A DNA stretch of 6,685 bases, from assembly GCA_029260415.1 (NCBI GenBank), contig JAJDDH010000310.1:1-6685 (forward strand), written 5' to 3'. The number at the start of each line of letters is the position of its first letter. The first letter of the stretch is position 1. The notes under the pieces are model-generated. The model had not been told where the DNA came from, searched no databases, and was given only the letters and a program-made list of their open reading frames with translations. Below, piece by piece: positions 1-5,179 of this stretch. The stretch is from Phycisphaerales bacterium (lineage in GTDB: Bacteria; Planctomycetota; Phycisphaerae; Phycisphaerales; UBA1924). The translations under genes and the position numbers were made by a program.

Positions 1-1
1 C

Positions 2-757
2 CACCGGTTCCGCAACGTGGACCTGCTGGTGATCGACGACATCCAGTTCCTGGCCAAGCGTGACCGGACGCAGGAAGAGTTCTTCCACACGTTCAACAGC
101 CTGTACCAGAACAACCGCCAGATCATCCTCAGCTCGGACACGCCGCCCGAGGAGATCCCGCACCTGGAGCAGCGCCTGGTCAGCCGGTTCAAGTGGGGCC
201 TGGTCGCGAACATCCAGGCGCCCTCGTACGAGACGCGCGTGGAGATCCTGCGGTCCAAGGCCGCGCTGCGCGGCTTCGATCTCGACGAGCAGGTCGCCTG
301 CTACATCGCCCAGCACGTGGACACCAACATCCGCGAGCTCGAGGGCGCCATCACCATGCTGCAGATGCAGTCGAGCGTCAGCGGGCGCGAGATCAACCTC
401 GAGCTGGCCCAGGACGCGCTGGCCGGGCTGGGCGCGGCGCCCGCGGCCGACGGACCAACCATCGAGTCCATCATCCACACCGTCAGCGAGTTCTACTCCG
501 TCCGCAAGGCGGACCTGCTGGGCAAGCGCCGGCACAAGTCCATCTCGCTGCCCCGACAGGTCTCGATGTACCTCGCCCGCGAGCACACGCGCCACTCGCT
601 CGAAGAGATCGGCGCCCACTTCGGCGGCCGCGACCACACCACGGTCATGCACGCCGTGCGCACCGTCAAGGCCCGCAAGACCGACGACAACGACTTCGAA
701 GCCGTCGTCCGCTCGCTCGAGCAGCAGGTCAGGCGCCGCCGCCCCGGGCGCGACTGA
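2..757 (+). CDS. dnaA: Chromosomal replication initiator protein DnaA, 5'-truncated by the window edge
   Basis: DnaA is the AAA+ ATPase that binds DnaA boxes at oriC, opens the duplex and helps load the replicative helicase. The frame is open from base 2, and 251 residues are visible. In visible numbering, Walker B (LLVIDDIQFL) is at 8-17, box VII with the arginine finger (LVSRFKWGL) at 59-67, and sensor 2 (NIRELEGA) at 109-116. The domain IV DNA-binding signature (GGRDHTTVMHA) is at 208-218. Domains I and II and Walker A lie upstream of the window, so roughly the first 200 or more residues are missing through truncation, not decay. The C-terminus ends a short way after the HTH in an Arg-rich tail (RRRRPGRD). 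No dnaN follows; the next gene is convergent, across a gap with DnaA-box-like sites. The GTG at 17 lies inside Walker B and is not a start. The family call is very secure. Confidence 0.97.
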   Translation, partial: HRFRNVDLLVIDDIQFLAKRDRTQEEFFHTFNSLYQNNRQIILSSDTPPEEIPHLEQRLVSRFKWGLVANIQAPSYETRVEILRSKAALRGFDLDEQVACYIAQHVDTNIRELEGAITMLQMQSSVSGREINLELAQDALAGLGAAPAADGPTIESIIHTVSEFYSVRKADLLGKRRHKSISLPRQVSMYLAREHTRHSLEEIGAHFGGRDHTTVMHAVRTVKARKTDDNDFEAVVRSLEQQVRRRRPGRD

Positions 758-839
758 TCCCCACGCTCTCCATCCGCAGTCCCGGTTTCTCGTGCGCCGA
801 AGTTGCGCCCGGACGGACGCCCAGACGCCCCTGCGGCGA

Positions 840-848
840 TGTGGATAG
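840..848 (-). promoter_or_regulatory. DnaA-box-like site
   Basis: The + strand reads TGTGGATAG; its complement CTATCCACA matches the TTATCCACA consensus at 8 of 9 positions. It lies 83 bp after the dnaA stop codon and is the closest consensus match in the gap. It could bind DnaA as part of an origin, but one 9-mer could also occur by chance. Confidence 0.5.
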
Positions 849-857
849 CCCGTGCAG

Positions 858-879
858 AAGCGCTCGGTGTTCGGCGCTT
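858..879. repeat. Short inverted repeat (hairpin) downstream of dnaA
   Basis: AAGCGC at 858-863 pairs with GCGCTT at 874-879 across a 10-nt loop. It sits about 100 bp after the dnaA stop. No T tract follows on either strand, so it is a weak candidate for a dnaA terminator or a structural element of the gap. Confidence 0.3.
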
Positions 880-1047
880 GAACGGCGCAGCGAGCGGCGG
901 CGCAACCGACAACTTCGCGTCGCTCGACCCGCCGCCTGTTCGGAACGCGCCAGGGCGCTGAGAGCGACAGCCATGCGACAGGTTTCCACTGCCCAGATTG
1001 GATCGCAAGCTACTGGTATTGAAGCAGTTGCAAACTGGCCCGGGCCG

Positions 1048-1056
1048 CTCTCCACA
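1048..1056 (+). promoter_or_regulatory. Weak DnaA-box-like site
   Basis: CTCTCCACA matches TTATCCACA at 7 of 9 positions, with the TCCACA core intact. It lies just left of the AT-richer island, on the opposite strand to the other three box-like sites. Confidence 0.3.
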
Positions 1057-1060
1057 AGCG

Positions 1061-1120
1061 CCAGGCTCAATTCCTATGGAAGAAGAGTTCTTTCTCTCTA
1101 TCAGGAAGAGAAGAGAATCC
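1061..1120. other. AT-richer island, possible DNA-unwinding element
   Basis: Only 26 of these 60 bases are G or C (43%), against strongly GC-rich flanks. The segment has marked strand asymmetry: a pyrimidine run (TTCTTTCTCTCT, from 1088) is followed by purine runs (GGAAGAGAAGAGAA, 1104-1117). Short self-complementary arms (AAGAA at 1080-1084 and TTCTT at 1088-1092) are also present. Lying between DnaA-box-like sites, it could be the segment melted at an origin. This is inference from composition only. Confidence 0.35.
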
Positions 1121-1173
1121 AGCGACACCCCGTCGGTTCACTCGGGTCGATGTTCGGGTCCGCCCGTTCCCGA

Positions 1174-1194
1174 TGTGGAAAGACGCGTGGACAA
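1174..1194 (-). promoter_or_regulatory. Paired DnaA-box-like sites in tandem
   Basis: Two same-strand 9-mers lie 3 bp apart. The first, 1174-1182, has the complement CTTTCCACA; the second, 1186-1194, has the complement TTGTCCACG. Each matches TTATCCACA at 7 of 9 positions, and TTGTCCAC-type boxes are usual in high-GC bacteria. A tight same-orientation pair beside an AT-richer segment is typical of DnaA-binding clusters. The pair ends 8 bp before the fpg stop codon. Confidence 0.45.
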
Positions 1195-1202
1195 CCCCGG
1201 GT

Positions 1203-2069
1203 CTACCGCTGGCACGCCGGGCAGGAGACGGTCGTCCGCTGAGCGATCTGCTCGCACAGGAGCGGCCCGCCGCAGACCTTGCAGGGGTGGCCGCCGCGCC
1301 CGTAGACCTTGTGGGCGAGCTGGAACGCGCCCGGCGCGCCCTCTGGGGTGGTGTGGTCGCGCAGGCTCGAGCCCTTGGCTTTGATCGCCCTGGTCAGGAT
1401 CCGGCGGATCTCCCGCGCCAGGCGGGTGTGCTCGGGCTTGGTGAGCGAGCCCGCGGCGCGGCTGGGGCCCACGCCCGCGGCGAACAGCGCCTCGTCGGCG
1501 TAGATGTTCCCCACGCCCGCGACGCGTGTCTGGTCGAGCAGGGCGCCCTTCACCGGGCGCCTGGAGCCCGCCAGAGCGACGCGCAGCTGTGCGGCGGTCA
1601 GCGAGAGCCCATCGGGCCCAAGACCGCTCCAGCGGGCGTCACGCAACGCCTGGAGGCTTGGGAACGCCCAGAGCCCGCCGAAGCGGCGCGGGTCTCGGAA
1701 GACCAATCGGGCGCCGTCGTCGAAGCGCCACTGGGCGTGCACATGCCCGAGCGGTTCGGGATTCGTGTCGGTTGAGAGGCGCAGCTGCCCGCTCATGCCC
1801 AGGTGGACGCACACTGCTCCACCATCGCTGACGATCGCCAGCTGCTTGCCCCATCGGCGCAGCTCGACGATCCGGGCGCCCTCGAGCAGGTCCGCCCGGC
1901 GCACGCGCTTGGGCTTGGCGCCGCTCTTCGAACGGGAGAAGCCGCCCGGTGGGTCGCCCGGCAGCACGAGCATGTCGCGCCGGTGGAGCTGGGCGCGGGT
2001 CACGCGCCGCCCGATCAGGCGCTGATCGAGCGCCAGGCGGATCGTCTCGACCTCGGGCAGCTCGGGCAT
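1203..2069 (-). CDS. mutM: Formamidopyrimidine-DNA glycosylase (Fpg/MutM), 8-oxoguanine repair
   Basis: This is a bifunctional base-excision repair enzyme that removes 8-oxoguanine and formamidopyrimidines and cleaves the abasic site by beta/delta elimination. The 288-residue protein starts MPELPEVET, so the catalytic proline (exposed after Met removal) and following glutamate are intact. K75 (RRWGKQL) aligns with the E. coli K57 position. The void-filling residues are present as M92 (LGMSG), R128 and F130 (DPRRFGG). The helix-two-turn-helix carries GVGNIYADEALF at 185-196. The C-terminal zinc finger has C263, C266, C283 and C286, with the QRTT loop at 277-280. It is about 20 residues longer than the E. 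coli enzyme (269), mainly through a basic stretch near 36-60. The ATG at 2069 is preferred over an upstream in-frame start because the family begins exactly here; it shares one base with the tadA stop (TGATG), suggesting coupled translation. Last gene of the operon. Confidence 0.96.
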   Translation of the reverse strand: MPELPEVETIRLALDQRLIGRRVTRAQLHRRDMLVLPGDPPGGFSRSKSGAKPKRVRRADLLEGARIVELRRWGKQLAIVSDGGAVCVHLGMSGQLRLSTDTNPEPLGHVHAQWRFDDGARLVFRDPRRFGGLWAFPSLQALRDARWSGLGPDGLSLTAAQLRVALAGSRRPVKGALLDQTRVAGVGNIYADEALFAAGVGPSRAAGSLTKPEHTRLAREIRRILTRAIKAKGSSLRDHTTPEGAPGAFQLAHKVYGRGGHPCKVCGGPLLCEQIAQRTTVSCPACQR

Positions 2070-2554
2070 CAGGCGCCGTCCGTGCCCTTGGCGCGAAGGG
2101 TCCGGAAGAACGCCCGCAGGCGGTCGGCGGATTCTTCGCCCAGCACACCCGCGATGACCTCGCACCGGTGATTCAGGCGTTCGTCCTCGAGCAGGGTGTA
2201 CAGCGAGCGGACGGCGCCGCCCTTGGGGTCGTCCGCCCCGTACACCACGCGCCCGACGCGCGCGTTGACGATCAGCCCGGCACACATCGGGCATGGCTCG
2301 AGCGTGACGCACAGCGTGCAGTGGTTCAGGCGCCAGTCCCCCACCGCCGATGCGGCGCGGAGGATCGCGATGTGCTCGGCGTGGGCGCTCGGGTCCCGGT
2401 CCGTCTCGCGCCGGTTGAAGCCCTCGCCCAGAACGGTTCCTGTCGCGGTGTCATACACCACGGCGCCCACGGGGGTCTCGCGCATCGCGCTCGCCTCGTC
2501 GGCCAGCTCCAGCGCGCGGCGCATCATCGCCAGATCCGTCTGGCTCGGGTTCAC
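2069..2554 (-). CDS. tadA: tRNA adenosine(34) deaminase TadA
   Basis: TadA is a cytoplasmic zinc hydrolase that deaminates the wobble adenosine of tRNA-Arg(ACG) to inosine, allowing one tRNA to read several CGN codons. The 161-residue protein has the cytidine/deoxycytidylate deaminase fold signatures: HAE at 58-60 (zinc His and proton-shuttling Glu) and PCPMC at 87-91 (the two zinc cysteines). The GADDPKGGAVRSLY segment at 106-119 and RLNH..EV at 127-133 are typical of TadA rather than of free-cytidine deaminases. The start is a GTG six bases after the tatC stop; an ATG nine codons further in is the alternative. A purine-rich GGGTAGGG just before the GTG could serve as ribosome binding site while overlapping the tatC stop. 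It lies between tatC and fpg with minimal gaps, so co-transcription is very likely. Confidence 0.94.
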   Translation of the reverse strand: MNPSQTDLAMMRRALELADEASAMRETPVGAVVYDTATGTVLGEGFNRRETDRDPSAHAEHIAILRAASAVGDWRLNHCTLCVTLEPCPMCAGLIVNARVGRVVYGADDPKGGAVRSLYTLLEDERLNHRCEVIAGVLGEESADRLRAFFRTLRAKGTDGA

Positions 2555-2560
2555 GGCGCC

Positions 2561-3598
2561 CTACCCATCGCCCGGCTCGTCAATCGGCTCGGACCCCGCG
2601 GGCCAGACCCGCAGCAGGAGCATGCCCAGCTCGAAGAGGAGATACAGCGGGATCGCGAGCAGGACCATGCTCAGCGGGTCGGCGGGCGTGAGCAGCGCGC
2701 CCGCCAGGGCGCACGCCCCGACCGCGTGCCTGCGGTACTTGGCCAGGGTTTGGCGCGTCACGATGCCAGCCCAGCCCAGCAGCAGGACGACGACGGGGGT
2801 CTGGAACCCGATGCCGAACGCCAGGCCCATGTTGAGCAGGGTGCGGATGTACTCGGAGATTTTGTACTGCTGGCTGATGCCGGCGCCGCGGGTCATCTCC
2901 GAGCCCACGATCTTGGGGACGCCTTCGCTGTCGATGGCGTAGCACAGGCGGCGCTGGAGCAGCTGCGTGTTGAACCACTCGCTGCCGACGGCCAGCTCGC
3001 TCGCGGGCGGATCACCCGCGAGGACGGGGACCGTGCCCAGCGTCACGCCCTCGGGCAGCGGGAAGGTGTTCACGTGAGATTGACCGATGCTCGAACCGAA
3101 GGTGATGAAGAACGCGAGGATGACGGGCAGGATGACCCAGTACAGGAACGCGATGCTCGAGAGGGTCAGCAGCGTGGAGAGCGGGCCCAGTCGGTAGAAG
3201 AACTTCCGCTCCGACGAGTAGAGCCCGGGCGCGACGAACAGCCAGAGCTGGTAGAGGATCCAGGGGCTGCCGATGAGGACGGTGAGGATGACGGCCACGT
3301 GCACGACGCTGCCGAACGTCTCGAACGGGGCGGTCGCCAGCAGCGTGGTGGGCTGGCCCCCGGCGCGGAGCTGCTCGCGGGCGGGCTCGATGAGCACGTT
3401 GAGGATCGGTCGCCCGAACGAGAACGACACGATGAAGATCGGGACGATGCCCAGGATCGACCAGATGAGGCGTTTGCGGAGCTCCTCGAGGTGATCGCCG
3501 AAGGACATCGTCGCGAAGTCGTTGGGCGATTCCCGCCCGGGCAGGGCAGCCGGGGAGCGGGGCGGGCGGTATGGGGTGTGGTCGGGATCGGCGGTCAC
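2561..3598 (-). CDS. tatC: Sec-independent protein translocase TatC, with enlarged periplasmic loop
   Basis: TatC is the inner-membrane receptor that recognises twin-arginine signal peptides and, with TatA/TatB-type partners, exports folded proteins. Visible hallmarks are MSFGDHLEELRKRL at 31-44, YQLWLFVAPGLYSSER at 116-131 (E130 aligns with E. coli E103), and TPADPLSMVLLAIPLYLLFELG at 304-325 (D307 aligns with D211). Six hydrophobic segments can be traced: about 45-62, 98-120, 136-166, 252-275, 292-303 and 310-330. At 345 residues it is much longer than E. coli TatC (258). The excess is a 30-residue Pro-rich N-terminal extension and roughly 60 extra residues in the periplasmic loop at about 168-248. 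Q266 occupies the TM4 site that is Glu in E. coli; I believe Gln also occurs there in other TatCs. The start is a GTG with GAGGA upstream at rather long spacing; the ATG at 3508 (M31) is a real alternative that would drop the extension. No tatA/tatB lies in the window. First gene of the operon. Confidence 0.95.
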   Translation of the reverse strand: MTADPDHTPYRPPRSPAALPGRESPNDFATMSFGDHLEELRKRLIWSILGIVPIFIVSFSFGRPILNVLIEPAREQLRAGGQPTTLLATAPFETFGSVVHVAVILTVLIGSPWILYQLWLFVAPGLYSSERKFFYRLGPLSTLLTLSSIAFLYWVILPVILAFFITFGSSIGQSHVNTFPLPEGVTLGTVPVLAGDPPASELAVGSEWFNTQLLQRRLCYAIDSEGVPKIVGSEMTRGAGISQQYKISEYIRTLLNMGLAFGIGFQTPVVVLLLGWAGIVTRQTLAKYRRHAVGACALAGALLTPADPLSMVLLAIPLYLLFELGMLLLRVWPAGSEPIDEPGDG

Positions 3599-3672
3599 GC
3601 TGGGATCATCCTCGGCCCTGGTGGCGCGTGAGCATAGGTGTTGAGCGCCGGTCCCCGGCGAGTTCTGGGACG
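3599..3672. promoter_or_regulatory. Divergent tatC / sigma-factor intergenic region
   Basis: These 74 bp separate the outward-facing starts of tatC and the sigma-factor gene, so promoters for both operons should lie here or just inside the neighbouring coding ends. A perfect hairpin, CGCCGG (3646-3651) and CCGGCG (3655-3660) with loop TCC, sits 12 bp before the sigma start and could affect its translation or serve as an operator. I cannot identify a convincing -35/-10 pair; TATGCT on the minus strand at 3632-3637 is only a weak -10 match. Confidence 0.4.
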
Positions 3673-4365
3673 ATGGGCGGGGAGCCCGACGCGGGGATTC
3701 GTGGGATTGCCCGAGATCCTGACGGGCGGGGGGCCCGAGCGCATCCGGGTTGGCTGGAGGGTCTGTTGGACGAAGGACGCGAGGCGGCAGGGCAGGACGT
3801 TGTCGGCGCGATCGCCGGCGATCGCGATGCGCTGCGCCGCCTCTGGCAGGAGCACCGCCGATGGGTCGCGACGATTCTCATCGCGCACAAGCCCCGGGAG
3901 TGCGAGGTCGAGGACCTGCTCCAGGCGGTGGCGGTCCAGGTGGTGCGGAAGCTCGGCGAGCTGCGCGACCCCGGGGCGTTCAGGCCCTGGCTGCGGACGA
4001 TCGCGGTCAACGCCGCCCGGGCCGAGGGACGCAAGATCACCCGGCGCGGCCCGACGCTGCGCCTGACCAGCGAGACGCCCGGCGCCCCGAACGGTTCGCC
4101 CGTGGACGGCGCCGACGAGGTGGAGCGCCTGATGGAGCTGGCCCGCGAGCTGCCCGAGAGCTACCGCGAGCCGCTGCTGATGCGGTGCGCCCGGGGGATG
4201 AGCTACAAGCAGATCGGGGCGATCCTCGACCTGCCCGAGACGACGATCGAGACGCGCATCGCGCGCGGGCGGCGGATGCTGCGCGAGCTGGCGGGATGCG
4301 AACAGACCCCAGCGGGCGCGGGCAAATCGGGCAAGCGCCCCGGGCGATGGTCGGTGGTGGTATAG
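3673..4365 (+). CDS. ECF-like RNA polymerase sigma-70 family factor
   Basis: A small two-domain sigma factor that would direct RNA polymerase to a specific promoter set. In the 230-residue form, region 2 spans about 44-120, with AIAGDRDALRRLWQEHRRWV at 46-65, the DLLQAVAVQVVRKL core-binding helix at 81-94 and FRPWLRTIAVNAARAEGRK at 103-121. A linker of about 30 residues follows. Region 4 spans about 150-207, with PESYREPLLMRCARGMSYKQ (161-180) then IGAILDLPETTIETRIARGR (181-200), a clear helix-turn-helix. A basic tail of about 23 residues follows. Regions 1 and 3 are absent, as in ECF (group 4) factors. The start is uncertain: ATG 3673 has only a weak GGGA upstream, and the frame is open to 3571, including a GTG at 3628, but conservation begins only near residue 44. 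The gene for a putative membrane anti-sigma factor begins 28 bp downstream. Target promoters are unknown. Confidence 0.85.
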   Translation: MGGEPDAGIRGIARDPDGRGARAHPGWLEGLLDEGREAAGQDVVGAIAGDRDALRRLWQEHRRWVATILIAHKPRECEVEDLLQAVAVQVVRKLGELRDPGAFRPWLRTIAVNAARAEGRKITRRGPTLRLTSETPGAPNGSPVDGADEVERLMELARELPESYREPLLMRCARGMSYKQIGAILDLPETTIETRIARGRRMLRELAGCEQTPAGAGKSGKRPGRWSVVV

Positions 4366-4381
4366 AGATGCGCAAGCACAC

Positions 4382-4386
4382 GGAGG
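4382..4386 (+). promoter_or_regulatory. Strong Shine-Dalgarno for the membrane protein gene
   Basis: GGAGG lies 7 nt before the ATG at 4394 and decides that start over the second ATG at 4430. It lies in the 28-bp gap after the sigma-factor stop. Confidence 0.7.
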
Positions 4387-4391
4387 CGCTC

Positions 4392-4440
4392 CGATGAGCG
4401 ACGAGACAAACAGCAATAACGAGCGGGCGATGAGCGACGA
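4392..4440 (+). repeat. 13-bp direct repeat spanning two alternative start codons
   Basis: CGATGAGCGACGA occurs identically at 4392-4404 and 4428-4440, 36 bp apart and in the same reading frame. Each copy contains an ATG and encodes MSDE or MSDD. The intervening segment encodes a low-complexity TNSNNERA stretch. It looks like a small in-frame duplication of the start region. Only the first copy has a good ribosome binding site. Confidence 0.6.
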
Positions 4441-5068
4441 CGCGCTGCGGCGCGAGATCCTCATCGGTCGCGTGATCGACGGGCAGGCCCTGCCCGACGA
4501 CTGGGACGCGCTGCGCGCCCTGGCCGAGCAGGACCCGGCGGTCTGGGACGACCTCAACGAGACCCAGCGCCAGCAGGAGCTGCTGTGCGCCGGGGTGAGC
4601 CGGGTGACCGCGGTCGCCGACGAGATCGAGATCGACGACGCGCTCGTGGACCCCGAGCCCATGGTCAGGCGCCTGCGCCTGGTGGGGAGCTGGGGCGGGT
4701 GGGCCGCCGCGGCGTCGCTGGCACTGCTCTGGTCGCTCGGGATCAACCCCCTGCAGTCCGGCACGGGCGGGCAGGCCGCGGGCCCGTTCGCGACCCTGCA
4801 GCCCGATCTCACGCCCGACGACGCCCTGAACCAGTACCTGGACACCGGGCGCGAGGCCGGGCGGGTGATCCGCGAGGTGCCCGACCGGGTCGTGGTCCGC
4901 GCCGAGCCGCTCAATGGCGGGCGCCAGGTCGAGGTTCTTTATCTGCGCCAGATCCTCGAGCGTCAGATCGTCAGCCAGGTCTACCGCGAGAGCGTGGACG
5001 AGCTGGGCAACGAGCTGGCGGTGCCCGTCCGCCTGGAGCCCGACACGAGCGGCGGCTCGATATGGTGA
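4394..5068 (+). CDS. Single-pass membrane protein, putative anti-sigma factor
   Basis: I do not recognise a named family for this 224-residue protein. The N-terminal part (1-97) is soluble and acidic. It includes a helical stretch, DDALRREILIGRVIDGQALP at 15-34 and WDALRALAEQDPAVWDDL at 37-54, resembling the W..L..L...DP pattern of membrane proteins partnered with ECF sigma factors. One hydrophobic helix at about 98-118 (WGGWAAAASLALLWSLGI) would span the inner membrane. The C-terminal part (about 120-224) would be periplasmic, with a compact beta/helix-like region at 165-214 (VVVRAEPLNGGRQVEVLYLR...). The zinc-binding HxxxCxxC motif of ZAS anti-sigma factors is absent; C65 is the only cysteine. 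Its position directly after the sigma gene, its topology and its strong ribosome binding site support the anti-sigma role, but this is inference. ATG 4430 (MSDD) is the alternative start. Confidence 0.7.
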   Translation: MSDETNSNNERAMSDDALRREILIGRVIDGQALPDDWDALRALAEQDPAVWDDLNETQRQQELLCAGVSRVTAVADEIEIDDALVDPEPMVRRLRLVGSWGGWAAAASLALLWSLGINPLQSGTGGQAAGPFATLQPDLTPDDALNQYLDTGREAGRVIREVPDRVVVRAEPLNGGRQVEVLYLRQILERQIVSQVYRESVDELGNELAVPVRLEPDTSGGSIW

Positions 5069-5179
5069 CGGGCACGGGCGACCGGCGCATCCATGTTCGA
5101 AACACCCCCTGACCCGACGGCCAGGGACGACTCAACCGACACAACCGACCCCCACGCGAACCAAGCGGGAGAACGCCTG
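5069..5179 (+). other. 111-bp spacer between the membrane protein and PDZ protein genes
   Basis: This spacer follows the membrane-protein stop. It stays open in the PDZ frame from an ATG at 5093, but that would put about 29 polar residues (Thr/Asp-rich) in front of a clear signal peptide, so I read it as non-coding leader. No terminator-like hairpin or clear promoter was seen, so read-through from the sigma operon is plausible. Confidence 0.45.
5167..5171 (+). promoter_or_regulatory. Shine-Dalgarno for the PDZ protein gene
   Basis: GGGAG lies 8 nt before the ATG at 5180, favouring that start over the ATG at 5093, which has no comparable purine-rich site. Confidence 0.6.

Larger units (their letters stand above)
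758..1202. other. Non-coding dnaA-fpg gap; candidate replication origin (oriC)
   Basis: This 445-bp gap lies between the convergent ends of dnaA and fpg. I see no credible gene in it: the ORFs that cross it are arginine/proline-rich shadows without family motifs. It contains DnaA-box-like 9-mers relative to TTATCCACA: 840-848 (one mismatch), and 1048-1056, 1174-1182 and 1186-1194 (two mismatches each). The last two lie in the same orientation 3 bp apart. Between them is a 60-bp stretch at 43% GC, in otherwise strongly GC-rich sequence. Bacterial origins are often next to dnaA and combine DnaA boxes with an easily melted segment, so oriC is a reasonable inference. Alternatives are a plain convergent spacer or DnaA-titrating boxes. 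No T-tract terminator was found for dnaA or fpg. Confidence 0.5.

Noticed and set aside
982..990. Further DnaA-box-like 9-mer (GTTTCCACT)
   Set aside because: Three mismatches to TTATCCACA, which is too weak to list as a site.
998..1384. Possible small + strand gene in the dnaA-fpg gap
   Set aside because: Arg/Gly-rich translation, overlaps the 3' end of fpg, and has no ribosome binding site or recognisable pattern.
2070..2312. Upstream in-frame extension of fpg
   Set aside because: It would overlap tadA in another frame and put about 81 basic residues before the invariant MPELPEVE terminus; the catalytic proline must be residue 2.
1949..3631. Very long + strand open frame (560 codons)
   Set aside because: It runs opposite tadA and tatC, which have clear catalytic and family motifs. 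Its translation is Arg/Gly/Glu/Asp-rich without motifs, a typical high-GC shadow frame.
3571..3672. Longer sigma-factor reading from 3571 or from GTG 3628
   Set aside because: The start at 3571 lies inside the oppositely transcribed tatC, and the extra residues show no sigma-family features. Kept only as an uncertainty on the start.
3595..4914. Minus-strand open frame (439 codons) opposite the sigma factor
   Set aside because: Ser/Arg/Pro-rich and motif-free; the + strand encodes clear sigma regions 2 and 4.
5093..5179. Upstream ATG start for the PDZ protein
   Set aside because: It would place 29 polar residues before a clear signal peptide and lacks a good Shine-Dalgarno, while ATG 5180 has GGGAG at 8 nt.
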